A stretch of 64,000 bases of DNA from Paramecium pentaurelia (GCA_905183005.1 CAJJDO010000008.1:870927-934926); one strand, 5' to 3'; shown: positions 46,526 through 58,792, counted from the stretch's first letter. Made by a program: numbers and translations. The notes: a model not told the origin generated them from the letters alone.

Positions 46526-47396
46526 AATTTAATATCTTTTATTTAATTATATGAATTTATTGTCTGAAAAAATTTATGTATTATTAATAGCTTATTAATA
46601 TATTTGATTTGAAGTATTATTAACAAGAAGCTTAAACTTATGAGTTTCTTACAATCACTAATAGAACAATATAAATGTTTTATGAACCAATATAAGTATC
46701 AATTCTATGTTATTTTTATTCAATTTAATTTAGATTTAAAAGAATTCAAAAATGTAGCTAAAATATGAATATAGCATAATCGAAAAGAGTTATAAATAAC
46801 AATGATTTAAAATTAAAATTCGAAAAATAGTGTAAAGAAACTTTAATATTCATATAAAAAAAAGTCTTAACTCTCTTAAAGTTTGAAGAGTAATGAAAAC
46901 TTTAGTACAGCATTCTATTTCATAATGAAAAATAGGTTATGTATAATGAAACTAAAACAAAAATATAATATCATAAAATATTTACTTTATGTAACTCTAT
47001 AATGCTACAAAAATAGATTAGAAATTAAATCTATTAATACTATTTAATCCTCAAGTCTCTCATGTAATTATTTTAATATATTAAATTTATTTATCTCTAA
47101 TAGTTCTTAATTATAGTTGAAATAAGATATTTTTCCAAATTTCAATCAGATATAGAATCTCACTTGTATTATTTGTATAATTTATGGTTTTAGATTTATT
47201 GATCTTATTTTATAGGCTTCTTATTTAATTATTTTAAGACAATATCATTAGTAAATGTTTTAGTTAACAAAATATAATGTATCCATTATATTTTAATAGA
47301 TTTTTTTCCATTAGAAATCAAAATCAACAAACTTCTAAATTGTATTTTATTTTTTTCTAAATTAAATAATAAAAATAAGTTTATTGATGGGTCCTA
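46526..47396. other. Long AT-rich divergent intergenic region
   Basis: About 870 bases between the starts of RPL34 and CFAP36. No exon, RNA gene or tandem repeat seen. Confidence 0.5.
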
Positions 47397-48887
47397 AGTC
47401 TTCCAAAGATAAACCATAAGAACCTTAAAAATAGCCACCTAAACCAGCTTAAATAAAATCATAAAATGTTAAAAAGAAGCCAAGTTAAGTTGATGAAGAT
47501 GTAATCCACATATTTTTTAATGTTAGATATGGATGTATGATTTGATTTTGTAATATTTGGCTTCACCCATATGGAGAAACCCAATATCTGATTTTTTGGA
47601 TGAAAACTGCATAATTTTTGATGATGAAGAAGAGAACAAGATCGTATATTAAGAAATACATAAGGTGAGAATTATATTTAAATCTAGAAATTTAAAAGTA
47701 TGATAGAAGCTATGATTGAATAATTAATGGTTGACATAGGTGTTGAAGATGAAGAACAATTAAGGAAGGTTATTGAAATTGGATTGAAAAATAAAAAACA
47801 TAAAAAGTACTTTGAGCAATTGCTGATTGTTGAAAATTTCTTAGTCTTTAAGAAGTTGATGTTGAAAAGAAACAAGGAATTAGAATATGAAGCCTTAAAA
47901 GAATTATAAAAAATAGATGTAAAGATATATCTTACAGAAGGGCGGAAAAAATCCTGAAATGGAAATGAAAGTTAAATAGGCTGAACTTGAAAAAGAAAGA
48001 ATGGAAATTGAACATGCTGTTGCAATGTCTATTGCTGTTGAAAATGAAAAAGCTAAAATTTAAATTTAAGAAGAAGAAGAATTTATTGAAGCAATTAGAT
48101 AAAGTTAAATATCATATTAAAGATAGTGTATCTATATTCTAATATCATATTTAGAAGAGGAAATTTTATTAAGTCAAGTTTAATAGTAACCAGCAGTTGT
48201 TAATCACTAAGCACCTATTTAAAATCAATAAATTTAGCCTTAACCTGATTAAAAACCAGAATCAGTTTTGATTTTTGAAGATGATGTTCCAAAAGAAAAA
48301 GAATAGGCACCATAACAATAGCAATAAGTAAAATAAAAAGAGAAGACTGAACCTTCATAAATTAAATAAAAAGAGCCTCTTCCATAGATAGTATAATAAA
48401 AAGTTGAGGTTATGTCTTTAGCTTAAGAAAGAGAAGCCTTGTTAGCTTAAGGAAATCAATTAAAAGAAAATTTAAAAGAAATTGTAAAATATATTATTCT
48501 TAAAATTAGGAAGAAACATTTAAACAAAATATTAAAAATTAATAAGATTAAGAAACTTTAGAATAAAGAAAATAAAGATTATAATAATAAAGAGAATTAA
48601 TTAAGTAAAAAAAGATTAAAGAGAGATAAGATGAATTAAAGAAATACTAAGAGGTATGTAAACTAATATATAAATTAGGGAGAACAATAAGAATAAAAAC
48701 CTGAATAATAGGAAAAAGGTCCTTTAGTTGTGGATATGGTAAATAAATTGATAATAAATATATTTAGACTGAATTTATAGCAGACCAAAAGAGATCATAA
48801 GAATTAGAGTTGAAGAAATAAGAATTAAAAAAGAGAGCAGAATTATTAAAGAAAATAAAATAGGATGCATTACAAGAGTAAGGATGA
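47397..48887 (+). CDS. CFAP36: CFAP36/CCDC104-like protein with a BART domain (437 aa)
   Basis: Seven introns: 47501-47526, 47665-47687, 47919-47937 (only 19 nt), 48126-48154, 48484-48509, 48654-48678 and 48739-48767. After a Lys/Pro/Gln N-terminus, residues about 38-155 form the BART domain: DIWMYDLILQYLASPIWRNP, ISDFLDENCIIFDDEEENKI, YQEIHKKFKSMIEAMIEQLM, HKKYFEQLLIVENFLVFKKL. The DEN...FDDEEENK block is the CFAP36 hallmark. BART domains bind ARL3/ARL2 GTPases in ciliary lipid-protein transport. The rest is Gln-rich coil (RLQQQRELIKQKKIKERQDE) with the acidic patch SVLIFEDDVPKEKEQ. It ends ELLKKIKQDALQEQG. Confidence 0.93.
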
Positions 48888-49453
48888 AATAATAATTATA
48901 TAATATTATGTAATATTATTCATTTATTCTTTTCAATCCTTTAGTATAACGGAGTATAAGATACATTATTAATTTAGCTAGTTTAATGTTTTTGTTTTAA
49001 TATAAAAACTTAGAATATTTTTGAATCATTTATTATGTGATTTTAAATTTATGATAACTTTTATGTTATATTCATGGGGAAAAAACTCTTAATTTCTATA
49101 TTAGAATTGAACATAACAATTATTTGATAATAAAGTAAGAATATAGTTGTATTAATTTTTAATTTCAATTTTATTTTTAAATGTTATCTTCTAAATCAGA
49201 ATTAAAAATGTGATTACTCTTTTTAAAATAAAGATTTTAATTAAAGTATATTGATGATTGTAATATCAATTAAAAAGTCTTGAAAAATATATAATTCTAT
49301 ATTATTATTCCTAATTAAATTTGATTATTATTTAAAATAGAGATAATTTTATTTTACATTTCAATTAATTAATAACAATGTTTAATTTTAATATTAAAGA
49401 ATAATATTGTATAATTATTTATATATTCCATTATCTTTTGATAAAAATAACAT
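48888..49453. other. AT-rich intergenic region between convergent genes
   Basis: About 570 bases with no exon; very A/T-rich. Confidence 0.5.
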
Positions 49454-50670
49454 TCAATGAAGATAATGCTCGTATCTTTAAACATTTCTTCTTAGAATTT
49501 ACTCCAATGGACCCATCATTCTTGTAAATGATTTAAAATCACAATAATATAAAGTACAATCTGTCTATAAATATTAATTTATGTAGAATTACTATTGCTA
49601 TAATAGATGCCTATCTAGGAGTGTTTTTTAATAATGCTAATTCTCCAAAATAATCTCCTGATTTGTAGGCATAAACTTTTTCTAATTAACCATCTTTATA
49701 AGCTTCCAATTCTCCTTCAGCAATTAAATAAATTGTATCTCCTTACTCTCCCTATTAAATTATAATAATATTATAACTTATTTAATAACTTTGTCTCCTC
49801 TATAATATTTAACTTCTCTCAAAACATCACAAAACTATAATCTCTCATAAGTATCCATAGACTATAAAATTTCAATTTTATTTAAAATTTATTCCATCTA
49901 TTCTCTCTTTCTAATAGCTGCATCTTTCACAATATTATTAAAGGTTGCTCTATCTAAAGCAAAAGCTACTACAGGTTATATTGCTTTAATAGTTGCAGCA
50001 CGAGGTACATTATACAACAAAGCAAGTTCACCAAAAGATTCTCCAGGTAAATACTTTTTTAAGAATTTTTCTTGAGATTGATTTGGAAATTTCTTTGTAC
50101 ATTCTAATTCTCCCTCATCAATTACATATAATTCATTTCCATCATCTCCTTAACGAATAACGTAATCTCCAGGCCTAAAAAATTGTGAAAAATTCATATA
50201 ATTACTAAAACTTTTTCTCTTCCATTGCATCTATAACAGTTTATAGATTTTATTCATCTAATGCTTAAAATAGAAATGAATTTAAAATCTTTTTTCTTAT
50301 TCTATCAATTTAATCTTTATTTTTTTCAATAACCCTTGGTTTAAAATCCTCTTTTTTATTAAATTATCCATAAACTTCAGCTGAAACTCCTGTTCTATTT
50401 GTTTTTTTTGATTCTTTCTAAATAGGTTAAACTTCATCCTCATCATCTTCTTCTTCATCACTTTGATAATGTTATTCTTCTGAGGTTTTTACTTTAGTAT
50501 TTGTCAATTCTTAAAATCATATATTTCTTACATAATTATTAAAGCCAATTTATACACCAACTCACAATATCCTCTGGTCTAGCAAGCAACAATTAGGCTA
50601 ATAGTTAATCAAATATTGGCTTAACATTCTTATTCATATATTCCTATATTGTTTCTTTCAATTAATTCAT
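49454..50670 (-). CDS. PKA regulatory subunit (369 aa)
   Basis: Introns 50510-50531 (22 nt), 50175-50205 (31), 49752-49777 (26) and 49565-49592 (28). An N-terminal RIIa-type dimerisation/docking helix pair reads LKETIQEYMNKNVKPIFDQL and ARPEDIVSWCINWLQQ. An acidic linker (SDEEEDDEDE) leads to an RI-like inhibitor segment NRTGVSAEVYG, with Gly at the P-site. Two cyclic-nucleotide-binding domains follow, each with a phosphate-binding cassette: FGELALLYNVPRAATIKA and FGELALLKNTPRQASIIA, with the conserved Glu and Arg. The end LEQILRRNVQRYEHYLH matches R subunits. It restrains the PKA catalytic subunit and releases it on cAMP; in Paramecium cAMP controls ciliary beat. Confidence 0.95.
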
Positions 50671-50916
50671 ATATAAATATTAAGATTAATATATTATTTG
50701 TATTTGTTTCTAAATATATATGAAAGATTAAAAATAATATTATTCAATCTTAAAAAAGTATATATAAATCATAAATCTAAAAGCATTACTTATACTTTTA
50801 ACAACATCATAATAATTTAAGAGATATAAAAATATTAAAAAAAATATAATTATAAATAAAAACAATATATTTCAATAAATATATTACATATATATTTAAT
50901 AATTCAATTATAAAAT

Positions 50917-51454
50917 TCATCTTTTTTTGTTTTATTGTTATTTCCATTTATGCCTTTAATTTTCATAATATTCAGTTTAATCTTTATTTGCAAAAGTGTC
51001 AACTTCAATTTCTGATTTTAATTCAGGATTCTCCTCGACACTTTGCTTTTCAAACTCTCTTTCATCAACTATTTTCTATTTCATTAATTCATAAAATTAC
51101 TTAATCTGATAAATCAAATTCTGGATGCACTAATTTTACTTTGGATATTAAAACAGGAATATTGTTTAATAATGCATAATGCACTACTTCACAAGCATCT
51201 TATAGCTTTGGAGATATGTTATGTCCCAATTATGCCTCTGTAATTACTTATCTAATTCTCAACATCAAAAAATCTCTTTATTTCCCTTAAATTATGATTC
51301 TATTCAATTGTTCGATTTTATCAACTATGTGAGGATTATTTGCATTCTACTTCTAAGTATTAGTCCCACTAACTTTTTTAAAGAATTATCCAGCCTGAGT
51401 TAAATTAGGTTCCTATTTAAGTTAACCCATTAATTTTTACAAAAATCCTTTCAT
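50917..51454 (-). CDS. Hypothetical helical protein (170 aa)
   Basis: Two exons around a 25-nt intron (51076-51100). N-terminus MKGFLQKLMGQLKQEPNLTQ; the body is helical (HIVDKIEQLNRIIIQGKQRD, LQDACEVVHYALLNNIPVLI) and the tail is charged (KRSVEEN-type, then YYENQRHKWKQQQNKKR). There is no signal peptide or membrane span. The family is not recognised. Its start is 47 bases from the start of the divergent protease gene. Confidence 0.65.
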
Positions 51455-51501
51455 TTGATATTTAATTGAAATTTAATATTTATTTAATAGAAAATCATAA
51501 C

Positions 51502-53063
51502 ATGAATGCATATGAACTTTTCACTAAAAAAATTAATAATTAAGAACAGAAAGAATGTTTATAATTACTACTTTATACTTAGTAAGGAAATTGGCAATTT
51601 GCTTAATTGCTACATACATTAATTAATTATTATTCTAAAGATAGTAATATAGATCTTTCAAAAATATTAATCAAAAAAGATATCAATAATAATATTCAAT
51701 TATGCAATACCTATTAATATGAAAAAAGAAAGAGTCCAAAAAAAGAAAAAGTAATTAAATTTATGAAGTATTTATTTCAAAATCATTACAAATCTTAATA
51801 TATAATAGATGCAGAATAAGATTGGAATATATTTTAAAAATGGATTGCTGCATTTGAAAAAATATGGTTTCCTAAGAAATCTGTTATACATAAAGTAATT
51901 AATAAAATTGGATCAATTAATTATCCTCAATTACTATTGCTTCCTAATCAGAATATGTATTTATTATTACAATATTTAGAATTCATTCAAAATCTAATAA
52001 TCAAAATTCTTTGATTTTATAGAATTCGTTTCACTTAAATTTTAATGGAATTGAATACTTAAATAACCAATTCTGGAATGAATTTTTTAAAGAAAAAGGC
52101 TAATAAGATTCATATAATGAAATATATATCTCCTGGAATAAATTTATTGGTTTAATAGATCCCATACATCTGATACCTATAGGAGAAGGTAAACTATATA
52201 ATTAAGAAAAGTAATCATATTTTGGTTGTGACTAATTTTTTTACACAATTCCAAATGGTAAATTTACACATTTATAATTTAACAATTAAGATATTAAACG
52301 AAATAAAGGAGATGGATCAGATTTTAGAAAAAATAATTCTATTTCTTTTTCAGATGAATTCAATATTACTCCTAATTTATCAAAGTCTCTATTTGATGGT
52401 GGATGGTTGAATTAGATTTTAGTAGATTATTTAATTAAAAAATATAATATGGAATAAAAATTGATTAATTAAAGGTTAGCCAAATACTAAATTATTGTAA
52501 TGGATACAAGATAAGCTTAAGATATTTTTTCTAGTCAAATCACCAAAAATGAGGAAATTAATTTGGAATATGCTTAATAATTTTGGAATGATCAAAATTT
52601 TGAGGTAAATAAAAGTATGAGATTAATAATCTTGATAAATGTTGACAGATGTCATTTTATTTGCATTTGCATTGAAGAAGATGTTATATATATCCTAAAT
52701 TCAATGAATTCTACTTGGAGTGATAATATTGTAGGCCAATAAGTTAATAAATTTTATTAATTACTCAAAACAAAAAAAAGTTAAATTAAGATCTAATCTT
52801 AAGATTAAGTAAGCTCATATTAATAGCAAGTAAAAATATAAATATTAAATGTGCCTCAATAAAGAAATGGTTATGATTGTTCAATTTATACTTTATTCAA
52901 TTCAATGTAATTGATTAAACATTCTCATACTAAAATTACAGATATTGATTTTCAAGTATCACCATTACAAATATCTGAATTAAGATTTCAGTTTTTCCAA
53001 GATTTAATTAATAATAATGCATTTTTATCAAATTAAAAAGTCTGGTATCCTATTAGTAGATGA
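51502..53063 (+). CDS. ULP1/SENP-like C48 cysteine protease (512 aa)
   Basis: One 23-nt intron at 51957-51979. The N-terminal 330 residues are low-complexity. The C-terminal third has the C48 layout: GGWLNQILVDYLIKKY (family start GxWL-[ND]); INVDRCHFICICIEED with the catalytic His; then YILNSMNSTWSDN, where the usual Asp of the triad is Asn; and NVPQQRNGYDCSIYTLFNSM with the oxyanion Gln and nucleophile Cys in YDC. ULP/SENP proteases process SUMO or NEDD8 and their conjugates. The His-Asn-Gln-Cys set could still be active, since Asn occurs in some relatives. Substrate unknown. TAA-encoded Gln are frequent in the N-terminal part. Confidence 0.85.
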
Positions 53064-53175
53064 TTAATTATAATATTTAGATTCATGTCAAGAAAATAGT
53101 TTTAAATAAATAACAATATCATATATATCATTATTAGTTAAAAAGTATTGAAAAATTAAATAATTAAACTTCATT

Positions 53176-54678
53176 TCAAAATAGTATATTAGTAATAAAC
53201 ATTTAATCTGGGTCAGCTGTGGCCTATAAACATTCACCATAATTCAATAAATCTCTATTTGGACTTAAATGAGAAATTCTCACATGATCCTTAAGAGGAA
53301 CTCTACTATGATTCATTCTTGCAGCACGATATCTTTCTTCTATTATTTCTGTAAAATTTGGTTGACTTGTTAATCTTTCATTTATCATTTTGATTAAAGG
53401 TTATTTTAATAACTTTTTATCAATTTTAGGTTAATCCTTCCTTTATATTCTATATGATGTAGGTGGTATCTAATAAATCAATAATATTATACAAATCCTC
53501 CCATTTTATTTTATTATTTTACTTTATTCATGTATAAAACTTCTTCTCTGTCATTTGAATTTTATAAGACTGAAATAAATAAATCTTATGGATTAATTCT
53601 TAATAGATCATTTGAATGAGAATCCTATTTAGCTTATCTTGGAGTTGAAATTTCAAATTCAAATTAGGAAGTAATAAATAATTTTTAAAAGCTTGCTTCT
53701 GGAGTAACATGAGATAAAAATCTATGTGGTTGTTTAATTACATTCATATTTTTTAAATAGTAATTAATAACTTCTATACCACAATAATATTAGGGTGTAT
53801 TATTATTTTATTAATTCTATGTTTAACTTATGAATGTAAAGGGGAGAAAAGTAGCTTTACTTACTAAATTCTAATCAATATGTTATATTCCTTTAGGAAG
53901 TTTTTTTAAATATTATCCAATATTTTAAGTAGATATCTAATAATGATTAGAATTTTCAGGTTCTGATCTTCCCCAAATAGCTCTGCAATGATAAAATTAT
54001 GCCTTTTCTAAATTAGCTTATAAATAGGCTTCTTATCCAAGTTTATCAAAGCATACAACCTCTAAATATTTATCTTTAAAATGCCAAGAATATTGTAATA
54101 ACTTCTTTAATATTTTGACTGCAGTCTCATGCATTTTTAAATTATGTGCTATATTACTTAGTTTTAATAAGACTTTTAATCTAAATGATTTCTAGACTTC
54201 TTCAACATCATTACATATATCACATAAATGCAACTAAAATAATGATTGTAATTACTAATTATGTATAAGTTTAGATGGCTGAAGAATAATATGTAAATTT
54301 TAAATAGGTTTCTGCCACCAATATGTAAGCATTTAGTAATCCTAAAATGTTGTCTCTTACAACGTGTAAAATCATAACATCTACAATTGCATCGATTGCC
54401 TTATCAAGTTCTTTATTTTTGAATGCTGTTGAGTATTATTATTATAACTGTTACAAAATTGCAGGGAATTTACTATTTCTTCTTTAAAATAATGTTGAAC
54501 TAATAGATTTATTATGATGTGCTCTACTAGTGGTTAACAAATCACTATTCATTTAAGTTTCGGTTTCATGAGTTTTCAATGAATCAAGATTTAATTTTAG
54601 TAATTTTTTCTTAATAGATTCAGAATGAGAGACTCCTCTCTTAGGTGTATTTGGTTAATAAATTTTGTTTTATAACAT
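53176..54678 (-). CDS. TPR-like helical repeat protein (485 aa)
   Basis: Introns 54234-54255 (22 nt) and 53470-53492 (23 nt). An N-terminal disordered region (MLQNKIYQPNTPKRGVSHSE) leads into helix-turn-helix repeats: LLNAYILVAETYLKFTYYSS, VLLKLSNIAHNLKMHETAVK and CFDKLGQEAYLQANLEKAQF with HCRAIWGR, close to the TPR consensus spacing. The C-terminal 150 residues carry PPTSYRIQRKDQPKIDKKLL and HVRISHLSPNRDLLNYGECL. Reading the second intron joins what would otherwise look like a separate 101-aa gene beginning at an internal MGGF. Ciliates have a large family of such TPR proteins; a scaffold role is inferred. Confidence 0.7.
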
Positions 54679-54731
54679 TTATCAAATATATTAAATAAAA
54701 TTCATATACATCTTTATAATAAAGAAAAAGT

Positions 54732-56075
54732 TCATTATTACAATTTAAATGAAACAACATTTAAAATAGTATTCTATAAATTTCCTAATCTAACTAAATT
54801 TTTAACTTTTCTTTATAATTAATCTCCATTATCAATAAAAGGAGTATCATATTTTTATTTATATTATTTTTATCTTTATTTACTTTCATGATACAATTCA
54901 TTGAGTCTGAATTCAGTTATACTCTTATAAGAATCTCCTTAACTTTCATGAGAAATATCATTTTCTCTAGATAATTATGGTCTTTGAACTTTTCTGGAAG
55001 TTAATTTAGTTTTTGACATTCTAGGTTAAGATCTGCAAGTTTAACTTCCATTTTCAAAAAAATCCTTTAATACTTAAGGATTTGATTAATTAATGCTAAA
55101 TTTATCTACTGCCTCTATAAATTTATTTCTGATATTTAATTTAGAAACTTCTGATTCAGATCTATACATTTTCACACTAGGTTTTTACTGATTTCTAATT
55201 TGTTCAGGCAAATCTCTATTAAAAACATGGTATTTTATTTAATCTTCAATACTATATCACTAATAAATATACTTTTAAATATGATTATAATATTCTTAAC
55301 ACTATTTTTCAGGTTTTCTTTTCACTTCTGTTTATTTGAGTACTGTGTTTCTTAATTTTTAAAATAATGAAATAGGTTGAACTTATACTTTAATTTCTTA
55401 TTAACTAGATTGTTATTTTTATTAATCTAAATTTCTATGTACATAATCAAAAAACCATTTCTTCTTTTAAAATACATTCATCATCCTCCATGCATCTTCA
55501 TCAGTTATATCTTTTTTTAGTAATAATTCTTTTTCTTCTGCATTCAAACGTTCCCCACTTAGTTTCTCACATCTCTTTATCAATTATTCTTCTTTACCAC
55601 TAGATGTACTTCTTTATGAAAATTTTCTAACTGGTACTCTGAATCTAGATTATGATATAGGTTAAATAAGTTCCTTGGTACTGGAAGTTAATTACATTAA
55701 TGTTTCTTTCCTTTATAATTTTGGTGGATTTTATGGTTTTGGATTCTATGCTATAATAACTGATTATTTTCTTTATTGTTAAAATCTTTCAACTAGACTA
55801 AATATTTGATCTGCTTAATTTTTTTTAATTGATTTATGTCTTGTTTATTAACGTCTAGGATTATTTCTAACAGATTTATCAATATCATTATGATCCATTT
55901 GTAACATTTATTTAGCACTTATTGATCCTTTTAAGAAGAGATCAAAAATTTTGTTATTAGGCATAGTGACTATTTCTAATCCAAGAGGTGGAGGTACAAA
56001 TGTTGATTTAGTTGTTGAAGTGAATTCGACAGTTTTTGGAGTTGAATTATGAGAATGAAGTTTATCAAATTTCAT
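54732..56075 (-). CDS. Hypothetical Gln/Arg-rich protein (440 aa)
   Basis: One 21-nt intron at 55252-55272. The N-terminus MKFDKLHSHNSTPKTVEF is followed by PPPLGLEIVTMPNNKIFDLF. A helix-rich middle part reads KEEQLIKRCEKLSGERLNAE then DITDEDAWRMMNVFQKKKWF. The C-terminal part is basic and Ser/Gln-rich (CRSQPRMSKTKLTSRKV). It looks largely disordered. The family is not recognised; it lies tail-to-head with the TPR gene, 54 bases apart. Confidence 0.65.
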
Positions 56076-56783
56076 AATATAAATTAACATCAAATTATTC
56101 AATTCAATTCTAATAATAAAATCATTCTGAATGATTGTTAATTAAAATTAGATATATATAATACTCTAATTTAATTATGGTTTTTTACAATATATAAATT
56201 ATCTTCTAAGTGCATTAATTTGTTTTGAATTTTATTATATTTTTATTATAAATATATGTATTTAATGATCGGATAATATAGATAATATTTATGCTATATG
56301 TTTTTAATTATTTATAAAATTTTGTTTTAATTCAAAATATATATCAATAGTTTTATTAAAAATACACCCACAAAATTAGATCTTTTTATAATAATAATAA
56401 AATGAATATATAGTTATTATAATTTATATTCTTATTTGTGAATAAATTTTCAAAAATTATAAAGTTAATTGATTATTCAAAAGAATATCTAAAATTCTTA
56501 ACATTAATATCTAAATAAAACCAATACATTCAAATAGATTTGAATGTATTTAGTGAAATTTAAATCAAATAAGTATTTTCAGTAATGAAATATCTTGAAA
56601 ACAATTTATAGGAAATAATACCAATTCTAAATCTTATAATCTCTCTAAATAAATTTTATTATGATTTCATAGATGATTGTTGTCTTCATATTTGATTAAA
56701 TTAAGATTTTATGTATATATTTCTTATGATTTGTAATATGCAAAATAGAGTATTGTAATATATATTAAAGTGTAAAAATAATT
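56076..56783. other. AT-rich divergent intergenic region with a perfect palindrome
   Basis: About 700 bases between two divergent genes. No exon seen. It holds the 28-base inverted repeat annotated at 56523-56550. Confidence 0.55.
56523..56550. repeat. 13-bp perfect inverted repeat
   Basis: AATACATTCAAAT (56523-56535) and ATTTGAATGTATT (56538-56550) are exact reverse complements with a two-base spacer AG. It lies in a divergent promoter region, so a dimeric regulator site is conceivable. It also fits a replication or recombination relic; nothing else supports either. Confidence 0.55.
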
Positions 56784-57617
56784 ATGTCATTATCTTAAAG
56801 AATAACAGTGACATAAAAGGGAAGGGAACTACAAGAATAACTTAGAGAACAAAACAGACAACCCTAAAAACCAGCATTAGTCAAGGAAAATTAAGGTAAA
56901 ACAATTAGGAAGAATTGATAGATAGTTTAGCTCATTTTTTTGATAAAGAACTTAAAGCATAAGATTAACTTAATAGTTATGCTTCATTAATACAAAATAG
57001 ATTGAAATCTCCAGAATAAATTATAGAATTTCTTGAAACAAAATTTTAGAAACAACCTTTATTTGTTTAAAAGGAGATGTAAAAAGTAGGATAAAGAATA
57101 TTTCACTATGGAAATAGAGAGATTCATTCCTAAGCAGTTTTACCTTAATTAGATTTTAGGTAAAAGTAATATATGAAAAACAAATATGCAAATTACAGTG
57201 AAAATTTATCATCTAGATAATCAAGTACAAAAATAATTTAAAATGTTAGGACATTAAGTTGAGGAAGGATTAACAAAAAAAGTTAATTTCATGTTATTTT
57301 AAGAAGGAAAGATAGAGAGAATGATCACTAAGTATGAAAAATTCAATGAAAAAGCTAAATTAATACCTTAATATAAGAAGGATGATAAAAAAGGAGAAGA
57401 TTTTATGAAATAGTTACTTTAAAGAATGGATGCAGGCTAAGAAACAAGAGTTGAATCATTATAAGAAATAAGATAATAGCATTAAGCAGAATTAAGTTTA
57501 CTTGAATATTAAAATCTATAATAGGAGAGATTAAGATAAACTATGTCAGATTTGCATAAATCAAAATATGGAAGATATTGGAATAAATTAAAATTATCAT
57601 CTAGAACAGATAAATGA
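56784..57617 (+). CDS. Hypothetical coiled-coil protein (260 aa)
   Basis: Two introns, 56896-56921 (26 nt) and 57225-57249 (25 nt). The N-terminus MSLSQRITVTQKGRELQEQL is basic. A helical region follows (HFFDKELKAQDQLNSYASLI, NRLKSPEQIIEFLETKF). From about residue 160 to 250 it is coiled coil (EGKIERMITKYEKFNEKAKL, RVESLQEIRQQHQAELSLLE, YQNLQQERLRQTMSDLHK). No family recognised. It converges with the dynein-stalk-like gene, whose stop is 55 bases away. Confidence 0.65.
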
Positions 57618-57671
57618 TAATATTGTTTTTGTAAAATATATGACTTATAAATTATTATGTTTATTATACTA

Positions 57672-58792
57672 TCAAATATTTGGATGCATTAACTCATTCA
57701 GTTTCTCAGCTCCTTAAATGAATTTTACAATATGTTAATCTAACAAACCTTTGCTGCCTTAAATTTCTTGAGCCACTTATTTGATATTTGGTTACAATTG
57801 ATGCAATAAAACTTATTGATCTTCTACATATTTAAGCTATGAAACCCAAAAATCCTATTTTTTTTAATTAATATATATACATGAGTTCTTTGATAACTTT
57901 CTAATTCAACTTTTCTTCCTGCAAATTCCTTATCAATTCTTTCAAATTCAACTGCTGATTAATCCTTCTTTCTTTAATTTTCAATACCTGATACTGCAAA
58001 GTGAATCTATTTTAATTGTCTAAATATATATATACCCAATCAGCTATATCTAAAAATGCTTTGGTATATTAAGGATCTTAAAAGACTTTTTAAAATTATG
58101 GATCGGCCTTCATCTCAAGTAATAAGTTTTCTTTTTCTTAACTTACTCCTTTAAATTAAAAGTTAGCTAATCTACTTTGAAAATCAGCTCCTTTATCTTA
58201 ATCAAACCTGAATTTTAATTAGTGAATATTACACTTTCTTTTTAAAATCAGGCCAGTTGAATTTACTTTAGTCTTCATTGTAGATAATATGGAACAATTT
58301 TGACATGAATTAATCCATTCCTTAAGGTAATTATCCTATCTTATTCAATTCCTTTGAATCAATCTTTATAAGGTTATTTAAGAAATTACTTTTGAGCAAG
58401 TTTCTTTCATAGCACTTGAAATTGAATCTATAGCTTTTTGAATTGCAGTTAATTCATCTTTTTTACCTTTTTTATAGGTTTCGCTTTTTTTTAGTTTTTC
58501 CTTAATATATAAATAAGTAAAACTTACTTATTCTGATTATATTTTATCAATTAGCTATTTTACAGTACGACTAATAACTGTTTTTTTCTCAACTAGCTCT
58601 TCTGTTAATTCATCACTTTAATTAATAATCCTAAAATAGAAAATTATATGACTTTTCAAAATCTTCAGCTTCTTTTTTTAAATATTCATCTGTTTTGAAA
58701 AGATGATCACTGAGTTAAGGAACATATGTTTGAGATAAATAATCATGGAGTATTTTAGCTTTTGCGTCATTAGTTAATATGACTTCTTACAT
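57672..58792 (-). CDS. Helical protein resembling a dynein stalk region (323 aa)
   Basis: Six introns: 58631-58652, 58501-58527, 58364-58389, 58208-58232, 57972-57994 and 57855-57880 (22-27 nt). The N-terminal 100 residues are coiled coil (EVILTNDAKAKILHDYLSQT, ELTEELVEKKTVISRTVKQL), and the last 90 are coil too (EFERIDKEFAGRKVELESYQ). The middle block, KFNWPDFKKKVFDQDKGADF then RLANFQFKGVSQEKENLLLE and KVFQDPQYTKAFLDIADWVY, is laid out like the dynein heavy-chain stalk and microtubule-binding tip, whose hallmark is a W-D/F-K block followed by an A-x-x-x-I-x-x-W-V helix. Here the AAA modules are absent. Whether it binds microtubules is inference; a coincidental match of coil plus helix cannot be excluded. 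Confidence 0.55.

Noticed and set aside
53176..53504. A separate small gene starting MGGFIPP on the minus strand
   Set aside because: The upstream gene has no TGA before it, and a 23-nt intron right after the Met-Gly-Gly-Phe codons joins both; one 485-aa gene explains the data better.
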